This document shows, piece by piece, positions 33,467-45,117 of a DNA stretch of 64,000 bases. The position numbers and the translations under genes are program-made. A model generated the notes under the pieces. The model did no database searches. It saw only the letters and a list, made by a program, of their open reading frames with translations, and was not told where the DNA came from. The DNA lies in assembly GCA_018340375.1 (NCBI GenBank), contig JAFFJZ010000025.1, positions 2,247,501 to 2,311,500 on the forward strand. Direction: 5' to 3'. The DNA comes from Gonatopus flavifemur (Eukaryota > Arthropoda > Insecta > Hymenoptera > Dryinidae). Each line of letters begins with the position of its first letter. Position 1 is the stretch's first letter.

Positions 33467-33702
33467 CCCTGGTTAAAAGAATCCATTACTTCTGACAAAT
33501 GAAATTAAATGAGATTTGGCCAGAACATTGTCCGAGAATCAATGAGATTTGGCCAGATTCGGTGAGATTTGGCGAGAATCGACTGTTCTTTCTGACCAAA
33601 TCTCATTGACATTTGCTGGATGAGATTCGGCCAGAACATTGTCCAAGTTCAACTGTAATTTAGTGAGATTTGGCGAGAATCAATGGTTTTTTTAAACCAG
33701 GG
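33467..33702. mobile_element. TA-flanked MITE with CCCTGGTT termini and GAGATTTGGC repeats
   Basis: CCCTGGTTAAAAGAATCCATT at the left and AATGGTTTTTTTAAACCAGGG at the right are imperfectly inverted, bordered by TA on both sides. Inside, GAGATTTGGC(C/G)AGAA occurs five times directly and once inverted (CCAAATCTCATTGA). Confidence 0.8.
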
Positions 33703-33738
33703 TACCCATCCAATCTTTGGAAAAATCAGTCTTTGGTG

Positions 33739-33968
33739 AAAATACTGTGCTCAGCGGAGAGAAGATATACTTTTGATTTTAACAGTTCTACGCTCAATGT
33801 TATGATATCACCAAACTCTTGTAAACTTTCAACATCCAGCGTAGGAAACTTTATCACTTATGCTGGATGCGAACAGATTACAAAAGTTTTGTAATATCAT
33901 AACATTGAGCGTAGGGCTGTTAGAATAAAAAGTATATTTCCCTAACGCTGAACACAGTACTTTCACAG
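33739..33968. mobile_element. Foldback element
   Basis: ATACTGTGCTCAGCG (33740) pairs with CGCTGAACACAGTACT (33950); inside, CTACGCTCAATGTTATGATA and TATCATAACATTGAGCGTAG pair perfectly. The ORFs here and at 33920-34250 are shadows. Confidence 0.8.
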
Positions 33969-35062
33969 GTGATTGTGATTTCTCCAAACTTTGAATAGGT
34001 AATGTACATTGAATATTTTCTGCAGTGTAACCCTAACGTGTTTTGTAAACATGGAAAAAACATAAAAATGAAATTCTCCACTGTTTTCTTTGGAAAATTT
34101 CGTGCAGAGCAATGTATCAAACATTCTGTTTTTACATTTTCTGTGAACATTGATGAGATAATTTCAATATTCAAGCGCGGTGTTTTCAAGTTTTCATATA
34201 ATATTTATACGCTTTATATGTGTACACGATATTCACAGTTTGTTACATAAGTGGAGTAAATAAATTTTTATAATTCTCAAATTCTCATGAAGCATATTCT
34301 AAAGTATATTCATAACATGTAATAGAAACATAAAATACTTTGAAGTGCAAAATTGTACAGTATAATTTGTAAAATATGGATTATGAAACCAATTTTGCTA
34401 TATAAAGTGGATATATATGTTGAAATTTTTCACTTACCGAATACACACCTTTTGTTATAAATATACTTTTGAATATTGACTAAGTTGATGTAATTCCAAG
34501 TAACCACCTCCAATTTACTCATAATATATTTATTTTTGAATTCCAATAATAACTTTTTTCATTTCAGATACTTAATCACTTGATTTATAGGAATGTTGAG
34601 TTATGAATGAAATTTCATTTTCAGTTGAGAAAAATCAATATCAGTTGAGATGCTTGAATTTATAATGAAATTTTGTGAAAAATGATTATAAATGAAAAAC
34701 AAGCATTTATGTCATTTTTATTCATTTTACACTGAATTGAATTGTGAATTCATTCATTCCAATTAATATTGATTTTTTGTAATTGAAATTGTATTTTGTT
34801 AATAAGTTAGCATTTTTAAAAATCAGGAAATTAAATATCTGAAATAGAAAAATTTTTTATGTATAAGTATACCTATATATCTATCACACGTATATTCAGT
34901 ACCCTGCATGTGTGTGTAGTAGCCTATGGGATTCCCCGCTCACATATGAGAAGGTATTTGTGTAGGTAAAATTGCCCAGACACACTAACGCCACCTGGTA
35001 CTGTGGAAGATGAAATACACAACTTCGGTGATTAACACGGTGGCTTGCGTACCCTGGTCTAT

Positions 35063-35440
35063 ACATTGTCAAAACATAAACAAATAACCTGTCAATGAGG
35101 CGATGTGTTGATAGGTTATTATAATATTAAAACAATAATTGAAAGATGGATAAATTGCTGGGTACTACATTACAGGTATTACAGGTCATTATAACATCAA
35201 ACGCACACAAATAACCTGGAATTATATATACTTTTATATATGACTTGAAAAAATTCATGAATGAATTAATGAATAAATGATGAAGAGGTTATTTGTAAAA
35301 AAAAACAGAAAAAGTTTGAGAAAGGTATAAATAAATCTATTTGCTACATTTAGGAAATTGGTATATACACAGGTAAGCTCTGTATGATGTATTATTCATA
35401 AAATACAATATTCCTTTACAGACAACAGCTCAGCAGAAAT
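35063..35440. other. No recognised gene
   Basis: AT-rich; repeated CAAATAACCTG and AGGTTATTTGT / GGTTATTATAAT blocks, nothing else identified. Confidence 0.3.
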
Positions 35441-37722
35441 ACCATAATCCCTTATGAACAGTCTGCTACTGTTGGTTCTTACCACCAGAACCACAGGCTG
35501 ATGATCAAATAAATCATTCAAGGTCTAGTCGAAAATAATGATTCAAATTTATGCATTACTTTTTAGGTGAAATCTTATCGGATATACCATAACCCCCTTA
35601 CAAACAATCTACTATCAGGTTCTCCTGCTAGAGTCGTTCGAAAATGATCAAATGGATCATATCGGGCATGCTCAAGGGAAAAGATTCAAGTTTATTTGCA
35701 ATTCCTCCACATACCAGAAGGTCAGAGATATATCATAAGTTCTGACGGACAGTCAACTACTGGAGCCTTCCGAACTAGCTGATCAAAACCAGATGACCAG
35801 CTACTTCGGAAGGCTCCACTGTTGATTTCTCTAAGTAGGATCATAGGCAATCGATGAAAAAGATCATACCGAGCCTGCTCAAGGGTGATTATTGAAGTTT
35901 ATTTGCTATTTTTTTACAGGCGAAAGTATAATGGATGTACCATAATCTCTAATGGAATGCACTATTCTGCAATCAGAATCGTGAACAAATAATGAGACAG
36001 AATAGTGAATAGATGATGAATGTAAATTCAATTATAGCAAGTTTGAAAAACATTCGAAAATAAGGTTAGTCACCGAGCACTTCAGGTATACTAAAATATG
36101 ACATCCTGAATCAAAATTATGAACTATGTACAAAATGGTTTCCCTAGATTCTTTGAGTAAAATTACAGGTGGATCAAGAAAAAGTAGAAAGGATGCAGGT
36201 ATACTATACATCTGTATGTTACTTACCACCATGATCAATATCATCAGGTAGCGTAGAAGGAAAATGAAGAAAAGGCAAGAGTGCAGTGGATATACAAGTC
36301 CTTGCGTTGAATAATACCACTATCAGATTCTTCCAACAGAATCATAGGTGGATGAAGAAAAAGCAAAAAGGATGTAAATGTACCATACATCTGTACGTTA
36401 AATCCTACCATGATTATTAGGTAGCGTTGAAGGAAAATGCAGAAAAGATAGGAGCGCAGTGGATATACCACAAATCTTTGCATCGGGTACATTCCACTGG
36501 CCAATTGACGAATGATTAGAGAGACTGTTTAGGATCAACTCAACGAAAATTGAGCAGATACAATATTCTGATTATAGAAATTGTTGCAGAACAACTACAG
36601 GTCAACTTGACTGCTGTGACTGGATGTGACAATTCATTCTGAATGTTTTCTTCCAAAGTTCCATCTTTTCAGTTGTTCCATTCAAGCTGGATTATATTTG
36701 TGTTCTTACAAACCATCATTTTTATCTTTACTTATCTTGGTTTTGGAATGATTCAATTCTCAAATATCATGAATTTTATTAAATTGTCATATGGTATTTT
36801 GGGTTGAGAGATTTAGTAACTCTAGGATCCATGAAACGTTCAAAATGTATTCAAAGTGATTCATGATCATTAAAAAGCAATATTGTATCAAATATCCAAA
36901 CCATTTGATAAAATTCATGATATTTGAGAATTGAATCATTCCAAAACCAAGATAAGTAAAGATAAAAATCATGGTTTGTAAGAACACAAATATAATCCAG
37001 CTTGAATGGAACAACTGAAAAGATGGAACTTTGGAAGAAAACATTCAGAATGAATTGTCACATCCAGTCACATCAGTCAAGTTGACCTGTAGTTGTTCTA
37101 CAACAATTTCTATAATCAGAATATTGTATCTGCTCAATTTTCGTTGAGTTGATCCTAAACAGTCTCTCTAATCATTCGTCAATTGGCCAGTGGAATGTAC
37201 CCGATGCGAAGATTTGTAGTATATCCACTGCGCTCCTATCTTTTCTGCATTTTCCTTCAACGCTACCTAATAATCATGGTAGGATTTAACGTACAGATGT
37301 ATGGTACATCTACATCCTTTTTGCTTTTTCTTCATCCACCTATGATTCTGTTGGAAGAATCTGATAGTGGTATTATTCAATGCAAGGACTTGTATATCCA
37401 CTGCACTTCTGCCTTTTCTTCATTTTCCTATGACGCTGCCTAATGACATCGATCATTGTGGTACGTAACATGAAGATGTATGGTACATTTACATCCTTTT
37501 TGCTTTTTCTTCATCCAACTATGATTCTGTTGGAAGAATCCGATAGTGGTATTATTCAACGCAAGGACTTGTATATCCACTGCACTCTTGCCTTTTCTTC
37601 ATTTTCCTCCTACGCTACCTGATGATATTGATCGTGGTGGTAAGTAACATCCGGATGTATAGTATACCTGCATCCTTTCTACTTTTTCTTGATCCACCTG
37701 TAATTTTACTCAAAGAATTTAC
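35440..37722. repeat. ~190-bp diverged repeat array that turns into a 1.58-kb palindrome
   Basis: Units contain an ATACCATAATC-CCTT-ACAGTCTACTA-like core (35449, 35584, 35727, 35938 and so on) and an ATCATAGGTGGATGAAGAAAAA block. From 36147 the array forms a palindrome centred near 36845: 36147-36780 returns inverted at 36905-37722 (GATTCTTTGAGTAAAATTAC at both outer ends). The right arm holds one extra ~190-bp unit. Near-identical mirror ORFs at 36244-36504 (minus) and 37183-37443 (plus) are products of the palindrome. Confidence 0.85.
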
Positions 37723-37781
37723 TCACTGAAAAAACTTTTTCACCTGGGTACTCAGGAATAAGGATATTGGATAATATATAA

Positions 37782-38630
37782 TCCAGAGGCCAAAATATTG
37801 ATGAAAAATCAACAGAAACTCACGCGTTAAACGTAACGGGTCTTCCTAATGTTGACGGTGTTTCTTCTTATTTGAATGCAGTAATGCAGTGTATATTGTA
37901 CTATGCTTCTAAGACAAAACAATTACTTCTATCTGACCCCAATGACATCATAAATATTTCAATTCAGAACTACAATTCGCAAAAAAACCTTGATATCATA
38001 GCTTTAAAACAGCTTGCAGGTCCACAATACTTGCATAATCACTCACAAGATGCAGGAGAATTCATCGCTTCTATTTGCGAAAATTCAATGGCTATTAAAA
38101 ATTTAGTGAAGCACCAAATAACTACCTTAACGGAATGTACGAAATGTGAATATACCGAAAATATTGTTGGTACAAATTGTGTTACACGTCTTGAGCTACC
38201 TCCAATTTCACAAAAATCATTTGAGTTTCAAGAAATATTCAAGTTCAATTTTTCAACATGGAAAATTTCCGAAGATTCTTGTGACAATTGTAATAACTTG
38301 CATAAAACTAAAAAATCATTTATAACAGTGTCAGAACGATATGTAATTGTGCAATTGATGATGTTTAATCACAATAATGTTGAAGTAACAGAGGTAGAAA
38401 ATATAAACATTAAAGCAGTACCAACTTCAAAAATTATAATCGCACAACACTTTTATAAAGTTATAGCTGTTGTTTTTCATCAGGGTAAAAATATTTCTGA
38501 AGATAATTTCACATGCATGTTACGAAGTAAAGGTACAAAGTGGATATTTATTCATGATCTGCAAGTTGAAGAGCGACATTGGCCACGCAATGCTAAAGAC
38601 TCGTATATATATTTCTTTGGAAAGCAATAA
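37782..38630 (+). CDS. USP-like ubiquitin-protease-fold protein with catalytic residues lost
   Basis: The frame is open from about 37782, just after an acceptor-like TCCAG, to TAA at 38628-38630. There is no in-frame ATG before the conserved start, so an upstream exon is missing or unseen. The USP Cys box is recognisable (TGLPN, then SSYLNAVMQC), but the nucleophile position is Ser (codon 37866-37868) in place of the Cys of GNTCY. The zinc-binding finger is intact: CTKC (near 38137) and CDNC (near 38281). The His box keeps HQG (38478), yet the GHY motif is DNF, so the catalytic His is Asn (38505-38507). WIFIHD and the C-terminal YIYFFG keep the fold's end. About 280 residues, shorter than most USPs. 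I infer a pseudoenzyme that may still bind ubiquitin. No frameshift or stop is visible, which argues for retained coding function. It may be a captured gene within a mobile unit. Confidence 0.75.
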   Translation, partial: SRGQNIDEKSTETHALNVTGLPNVDGVSSYLNAVMQCILYYASKTKQLLLSDPNDIINISIQNYNSQKNLDIIALKQLAGPQYLHNHSQDAGEFIASICENSMAIKNLVKHQITTLTECTKCEYTENIVGTNCVTRLELPPISQKSFEFQEIFKFNFSTWKISEDSCDNCNNLHKTKKSFITVSERYVIVQLMMFNHNNVEVTEVENINIKAVPTSKIIIAQHFYKVIAVVFHQGKNISEDNFTCMLRSKGTKWIFIHDLQVEERHWPRNAKDSYIYFFGKQ

Positions 38631-40528
38631 TTTCGCTTCATCATAAAATTAGAATTCAATTACTGTGATATTGTACAGTTTTTAAGAATATAGAATACCT
38701 TCATAATACCATAACGAACCAAATATTCTTGAAAAATTTTTTCGAATGATTCCGATGGATATTCCACAAAATTCTGAAAAATGTCTGGTACAGTACTAGA
38801 AAGTGTCTTCAATCTGATATCTTGAAGGTATATCTTTTTGTTGCATGATAGATATTTGACATCTCTTTACCCAGATAGCAAAAGTTCCAAGAACTAGATC
38901 CCATTGAATCCTTCTGGAACCACAAAATGAATCACTGGAATGTCAGTAGGATGGAGTTCTTGGAGAATTCAAATCGCCTTTTGTCATACTATATACAGTA
39001 CAATATACATAATTTTATGAAATTATATCATTTAAATTTCTTGTTTAATGTTCTATAGAAATTCATTTGTATATAATAAAGGCTAAAAACTTCTACCATC
39101 GGCCACGCCAAGTGTTGCTGGTTGATGCGAATTCCGAAACAGGGTTGCCTTTCACATCTTTTTTTTTAATGGTATATTTGTTTTATCAAGTAATCTTCCG
39201 GAAAGAGTGAAATATTTTTTTCAAGGATTTTTCTTCAAGTGTTATTGTAAAACGTTCGTATGGTTTTTGGGATTTGACGTTATTTTTTACTGTCTTGGAG
39301 TTTTTAGGGGTTTTTCAATAATGCTTTTTTGAAAATCATAAATTACCTTCAATACAGTTTAAACAAACTGAAGTTACAATATACCAAAAATCTTTCACAT
39401 ATCCTTTGGATAACCAATGTACTTGGTCGCTCATATTGATTTCACATCTTTTTTTTTCAAATGGAGCATATCCTTTTATATCCCCTCGAAATTCTGAATG
39501 CAGTGAAATTTTCCTTTAGAATGTGTTTTTAGATTTTTTTCTCAACTACCAAGAGGAGATCGCCAGTGGTGGGAGCTATCTTTTTATGAAACTTCTATGT
39601 ACGTGTAACCCACGGTGACCAATTCTCGAATTCCTCAACTTTTCTCATTGGTCATTCTTTGGAATGAGACCCTGTGATGGGTTGATCCAACGGAAAAAGT
39701 GCATGAATTATGCACAGTTGGTCACTCTGGTGTAACCTTAGTAGTGTCGGAAGAACTGTTCATTCATTTTGGTTTTGGCTTTCATTCTATTGGGAATTCG
39801 TTTTCCAGGTATGTAAATTTGAAGATAGAGTGCGAGTTGATATACGCAAAAAAAGTACACTCAACCAAAGGACCGGCAGTGGTTTGAGTGATACAGCTTC
39901 AACATTCGGTCCCGACGATCCATGTTCAATGCTCATTGAAGTACTGTTTTTTTCAATTTATTCTTATGCATTGTTTCAACACGAAAAAAGTGTGATTCTT
40001 ACATTTGATTGATGTAAAAAAATCCATAAATTACACTTGTGAACTGTTGATTCACTTCTTATTTTGGATTTCATTTGATAGTACTTATGTGTTGAATTTA
40101 CACGATCGGAAATTCCAATCAAAATTTTATGAACATTCTTTCATGTTATATTATTCACATGAAGCTTGAGTTACTAGCTAACATACACATTATGTGATAT
40201 CGACACAAAAATATATGTGGACCGTTTGGGACATGTGAAATGTGTTGAATTTAACACAAAATTTTCAACTGTGTAGCGGTGCAGATTTGATGCACCTTTT
40301 GGGGCGATGACTGATGATAGCCATGTCAAAAAGTATTGTCTGACGAGAATTGGTACTGGTCAGGCCTCTCTTTTTAACAAAGCCACTGCTGATGCTCTGA
40401 TTGCCGATTAGATATTAAGAATAGCGATTCTATCACACGTGCACGGTTTGGCAGGAGAGACAAGACAGAGCCCGATTTATCGATTTTGATTTCAGCGATC
40501 TTGTTCTCTCCACATCACTGATATAGTG
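38631..40528. other. No recognised gene; transposon scraps
   Basis: ACCCAGATAGCAAAAGTTCC at 38871 matches the left end of the CCCAGATAGCA MITE family, with GGAGTTCTTGGAGAATTC near 38952. The segment 39418-39470 (TTGATTTCACATCTTTTTTTT and AGCATATCCT) resembles the complement of 47535-47580. The two overlapping ORFs at 39699-40012 have no recognised domain. Confidence 0.35.
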
Positions 40529-40925
40529 ACAATTTCCCTCGCGCTGCCGTCATCGATCGCGGAACCGATTATTTTAGGCCTCTCCTAACAGGTGCCAGGA
40601 ATCTCATTTCCCTTTGTGATGTTTGAAGAAAATAGTATGTGCACCCCGTGGGAGACGAAAATTCCCGACTTGTGTGGTCACTCGCTATGCTCGCGTGATA
40701 AATTCCACACTCCTCGAGAATTTTCGTTTTCTCCCACTTGATGTACAATGTACTATTTTGGCAAATGATTTTTTTCCAACCATTATAGAGTCAAGAGCTG
40801 CGCGACGTTCACTTTTGCAATCCTCATAACGTTGGGATACTGCGACTTCGGGCACCTATTGGGAGAGGCCTGAAATAATCGGTTCCGCGACCGATGACGT
40901 CAGCGTGAGGAAAATTGTCATTTCT
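40529..40925. mobile_element. Foldback element with ~70-bp arms
   Basis: GGAACCGATTATTTTAGGCC (40561) and GGCCTGAAATAATCGGTTCC (40867) are inverted; the outer GACAATTTTCC-like and inner GTGGGAGACGAAAATTC / GAATTTTCGTTTTCTCCCAC also pair. The 68-codon ORF is a shadow. Confidence 0.85.
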
Positions 40926-41068
40926 CCCACTTTATTTTTGTATAATTTGTCAGAAAAGTTTTGGCTCGGGTTGCATCGTCAGGGGTCGCTGGTATCCCCT
41001 TAACAGTTGAGTATTCGTCATTCGATTACTAATCCGGCCGTACAATAAAAAAAGCTTATCAAGTCGCA
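40926..41068. other. Short spacer
   Basis: Nothing recognised. Confidence 0.3.
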
Positions 41069-42149
41069 CACGGAGAAAACTGGAATAGTGACGTTCACCA
41101 TTATCGTTTAGTAAAACCTTGTTTCGCTGAAAGCACTAAGCAATCATTTTATTCTACTAAATATAATTCAGTAAAGATTCGTGATTTCAACAAAATGGTG
41201 TAGTAGTCCATGTATGATCAATATTACGGATGGTGTAGTTAGTTTGACTGACTCAATTGCCTTTTACTACGCCTATTACTACGCTGTTTAGTAATAATAA
41301 CTATTTTATTCGCGCTCGAGCGGAGTGAACCGAAACGAGTCGAACATAACCGAATATACGAACTCTCCTCGCTTACCGACACTGTTTTGTTTGTAAACAA
41401 TTTTTTTTTCTCATAAATGTGTTAATGGCAGGAAAGGAGTTGATGATCACTCGTATATGGAATATGCCTATCATGATTCTCGTCTTAATAATCAACACTT
41501 CACAAAATCAATTTATTTAGAAAATCCAAAATTGTTTCAACAGTATCCTCTAATCATAAGTTCTCCAAACACTTATAAGAGATACGCAAAACTAGCAAAA
41601 TTATATGTTCAGTTTAGCTCAAGTGGTATACGCGTTAGGTGTAGGTAGGTAGGTAGGTAGGTAGGTAGGATGTTGAGGTTCGATTTCCGCTTTCAGCACC
41701 CTGAATGTCATGTGCAATCAATGTTCGATGCTACAACTTCACGCTCAACTAAACAGTAATGAATGTCAAGCAACCAAAATTTTTACTGCTTTGGGAAATT
41801 ATTTCTAAAGACAACATTAACAACCTTCATCATATAGCAAAAACTTTTTTATTGTTGAATCGAATTCATATTGTTGTTTAGTAAAAATTATCATGGCCAT
41901 TCCCCGGAATAGATGATTTGTGTGGTGGAATCAATTATGCGACCATTCACTGTTTGGTACGAATAACAATGCTTGGGTAATCGAATGAAATACAAGTTTA
42001 GTCAAATTAATTTGACTTGTTATGGTGACATGAACTGTATGTGCATTCGGTTTCTAATACTGAACATTTGGTCTGTCCATATTCCACTAAATCTTTAAGT
42101 ACGAGATACCATTGGTTTGATTGATATCACTATTCAGTTTTCTCCGTGC
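41069..42149. mobile_element. ~1.1-kb TIR element with CACGGAGAAAACTG termini, no transposase
   Basis: CACGGAGAAAACTGGAATAGTGA (from 41070; 20 bp shared apart from one indel) and the right end TCACTATTCAGTTTTCTCCGTG pair. Within lie TTTAGTAAAA / TTTTACTA motifs and a tRNA-like unit. The 63-codon ORF at 41457-41648 has no recognised domain. The termini resemble the right end of the foldback at 10727-10960. Confidence 0.6.
41610..41700 (+). repeat. tRNA-like unit with a (GTAG)n expansion between the boxes
   Basis: TAGCTCAAGTGGTATACGCG (41615-41634) is a good A-box region and TTGAGGTTCGATTTCCGC (41673-41690) a good B-box region. Between them sits a GTAG/TAGG tandem run (41640-41670) in place of an anticodon arm. 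It is probably a tRNA-derived SINE head or tRNA pseudogene. Confidence 0.6.
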
Positions 42150-42151
42150 AT

Positions 42152-42306
42152 TTTTGTCGCAAATGAGTTCCTTATATCAAATGATTCTTCAGAAAATCCT
42201 CTATTTTATGAATTTTATCATTTCGAATTTTTATGAATGTCATAAAATAGAAAATTTTCTAAGGAATCATTTGATACAAAGAACTAATTTTTGTCAAGAA
42301 TGCGAC
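42152..42306. mobile_element. Foldback element
   Basis: GTCGCA at both ends, with ATCAAATGATTC / GAATCATTTGAT and TCTATTTTATGA / TCATAAAATAGA pairing internally. The 125-codon ORF that starts here is a shadow. Confidence 0.65.
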
Positions 42307-42740
42307 TTACCAAGGTTTGTCCGTTTTACGGCAGCAATGGTGAATTTCAATATTCTCAGTTTCGATCCAATCGCACTCAACAAGATTTCTCCGTTGTATG
42401 GCAGAATCCGTTTCAATACGCGATTCAAACTTCAGCAACATATTAAATCGTACAAACCATGTAATATTTTATGTTTTTTACTTCCATATTCCTTATAAGG
42501 AAATGAAGTATGGTGATACGGTGCAAAAATCCATTATGCAGAAGAGAGTATTTGGCCTTTGTCAAACGCTTCAAAATATCGAGAAAATGCGATTCCCAAC
42601 AGTGTGTGTATGTGTGTCCGGTGTCTCCGAATTTTTTGGTTCAGAATAACTTTTATTAGGATGCACAAATTGGGATTATCTTTTTTTTCAAATGTTGGAT
42701 TTAGCGAGTAGATGAGAACGTCCTATTCTTGTATCGATCG
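42307..42740. other. No recognised gene
   Basis: Short direct repeat of GTCCGTTTTACGGCA / CTCCGTTGTATGGCA and a small hairpin at 42478-42515; otherwise nothing. Confidence 0.3.
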
Positions 42741-42748
42741 GATAACGT

Positions 42749-44219
42749 CAGGGGCGTCTTTACGTTTTCGCCGCCCAGGGGCTGATAATATTTCGCCGCC
42801 CCCAACCTGAGCTGAATTAATATTTTCAATCATTCTCTCAGGTGTATTCATGTGATTTGGAAACTATGTCATATAACTCGAAACAATGTATTATTTAATA
42901 AAACTTTGACACATTCAACAGGATTAAACATTTAGCATTATAAACTATTGGTAACCTACATTTCCTTAATCGAAAAAAATATCGGAATTATTGAATAAAC
43001 TTATCCGTCTGATCAGAAACTTTTATATAAGTGTATAGGATCACCGAGGTACCGGAATTAAAGCTCTAGAGGTGCCAAGATCGAATGGTGATTTTGAATA
43101 AAAATTTCAGAATTTTTCCTCAAATCTGAGAGTATTTCTTAAAATTTGAGAATATTTCTGAAGTTTGTAATAAAGATAAAACGGTCCATATTTCTGTTGA
43201 ATTTTACTTGAAAATGGATGACAGATTCTGAATACCTAACAAAGAATAGGAAGAAAATATGAACTTTCCAAAAGTCGCACATTAAATTTCACAAATTGTA
43301 TTTCAGGGAAATTCCAGGAAAATCTTCCCGTTGGAAAGATTATAACGATATGCTTGCCGATGAAAAGGGAAATGCGAACTTGTGAAAAAGCTTAAATTGC
43401 TACCTGGAGAAATTTGTTTGAATCAAATAAAAAATACATAATGAAAATTCATTCATTGAAAAAAAATTTCAATAATTCAAAAAACTTTGACAGCAGATTG
43501 ATACGTAAATTATTTCCGTGAATTTCCGTCGCACAGCAATTCATAAGAAAATGTTCTTATTATGAAACACTATGGATTTTGCAACAGGATATTCATAAGT
43601 AAACCATGAAGTCCTATGAATTTCTGTTTATGATTCATCATGTATCCCCACGAACATACATTCATGAGCAGAAATTCATAGGACTCCGTGGTTGACTTAT
43701 GAATATCGTGTTGCAAAATCCATAGTGTTTCATAATAAGAACATTTTCTTATGAATTGCTATGACACTTGAACCAGGGTAAGGAATAGAACAGTTCAAAC
43801 AACCATACACGGCAGTTTGATGAGTTCATGCACAAATCGTGTTCGAATGTATCCAACTTCCGTACATACACTTTAAATTCCAATGTTTTATTTTGATACA
43901 CTCAGAGTTTGAAGCCTGTAGCCGCTTTTAAAACACTTCAGAGCATGTAAATATATCCATAAAATGGATTACATGTTCAATTATCAAATACTTAATCTGA
44001 GTTATCAACACATTTGTATATTTTTAAGTGTTTAACAAGTGAGTAAATGATTTAAATACTGTGAATATATTAACATAAAATATTTGAATTCACATTCTCC
44101 GCTCCCTTTGTGCTCGAACGCATTTGATAACTGGAAAAAAACTTCTATAATTCTGCCGCCCCCTGAAATTTGCCGCCCTGGGCTATAGACCCTTGAGCCA
44201 CCCCCCAAAGACGTCCCTG
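42749..44219. mobile_element. Non-autonomous hAT element, 1,471 bp, perfect 8-bp duplication
   Basis: GATAACGT stands on both sides (42741-42748 and 44220-44227). The termini are CAGGGGCGTCTTTACG and, inverted, CAGGGACGTCTTTGG. Subterminal GCCGCCC-rich blocks occur at both ends (42770-42816 and 44156-44180), while the interior is AT-rich. There is no transposase ORF. A 220-bp palindrome sits inside (43537-43757: AGCAATTCATAAGAAAATG with its complement). Confidence 0.93.
43537..43757. repeat. Palindrome inside the hAT element
   Basis: Arms of ~100 bp starting AGCAATTCATAAGAAAATGT and containing TGGATTTTGCAACA, mirrored with few mismatches. It may be a further foldback insertion (an ACCAGGGTA-like end lies just outside at 43772). 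Confidence 0.8.
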
Positions 44220-44621
44220 GATAACGTGTGATACAAATTTCAGGCGAATCGAAATTGAGAGAACAAACGAGTGAACACTGAGCTTCAAGAGAAAATTTTG
44301 AAATTTCGTAAATGCCGTTCTTATTATTCGATCGTTATGAAATTTCTACTACAGTTATATGTGATATCCAATATGAGTTTCAATCTCATCCTTACAGAAG
44401 AACAAGGGGGGGGGGAGGAAACACGTTATCGAAAATTCTGATTTTGCGTTCACTTTTATTCCCTCTCTCGTTATCCAATTGCAATGAAATTTATACCACG
44501 TTTTAGTTACGCCTCCGTAGTTGTTCCATATGAGTTTTATTCCAATTGGTGGAGAAATGTGAGAACATTTTTTTGTCCAATTCGGCGCAAAGATGAGTGG
44601 GGATTTCATTGGGGACGCCGA

Positions 44622-45070
44622 GTTCCTACAAGTTTCAATTTTACAACATATCGATCCTACAATCATTTTGTCGTGTGGTTCAATCCTACAAGAGAATTAT
44701 CCTACAACTGCCTATTCCTACAACCAAAAATTTTCAAATTACTCAATCCTACAACCAAAAGATTCTACAGCTATTCGATCCTACAACTCAAAATTGTCGA
44801 TTGGTCCAATCTTACAACCAAAAAGTTCTACAATTGTTCGATTTTACAAGTGAAAACTGTCACATGATTCAATCCTACAATCAACGAATCCTAAAACTTG
44901 AAATATTCTGAATAACGCGCACAGCTCATCCCTACAACTATTCGATCCTACAAGTTGAAATTGTCCATTGGTTCAATACTACAACTGGAAAGTATGACAA
45001 CTGTGCGATTCTACAAGTGAAAAATGTCGTGTGAATCAGTCCTACAACTGATAAATCCCACAAGTTAAAG
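44622..45070. repeat. Higher-order minisatellite built on TCCTACAA, 63-bp super-period
   Basis: TCCTACAA or a close variant starts every sub-unit. Sub-units run about 31, 16 and 16 bp and then repeat, so the super-period is 63 bp, a multiple of three. As a result long frames stay open in all three plus-strand frames (44484-44911). These are repeat shadows with 21-residue periodic peptides (SYNQK, ILQPK) and are not called as genes. Confidence 0.85.
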
Positions 45071-45117
45071 GGGAAGCCTGGTGAAAACAGGGTTTTTTCA
45101 ATTATGTTGTTTTCAAA

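Larger units (their letters stand above)
31357..35062. mobile_element. 3.7-kb TIR element made largely of nested palindromes
   Basis: CCAGGGTACACAAACC at 31357 and its near-complement at the right end (minus strand CCAGGGTACGCAAGCC, outer end near 35060) form inverted termini. GCGCCGCTAGTGTGCCTGG near the left end and CACACTAACGCCACCTGG near the right end also pair. No transposase lies between; the interior holds a 1.15-kb palindrome, three smaller foldbacks, a (TA)n run at 32948-32970 and one exon-like segment. From 34260 to 34860 it is AT-rich with nothing recognised. Boundary precision is limited because I see no clear target duplication. Confidence 0.55.

Noticed and set aside
36244..37443. 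Two near-identical 86-codon ORFs on opposite strands as a gene pair
   Set aside because: They are mirror images in a palindrome and hold no recognised motif.
44484..44911. Three long overlapping ORFs in all plus frames
   Set aside because: Product of a 63-bp repeat (a multiple of three) without stops; no start context and no domain.
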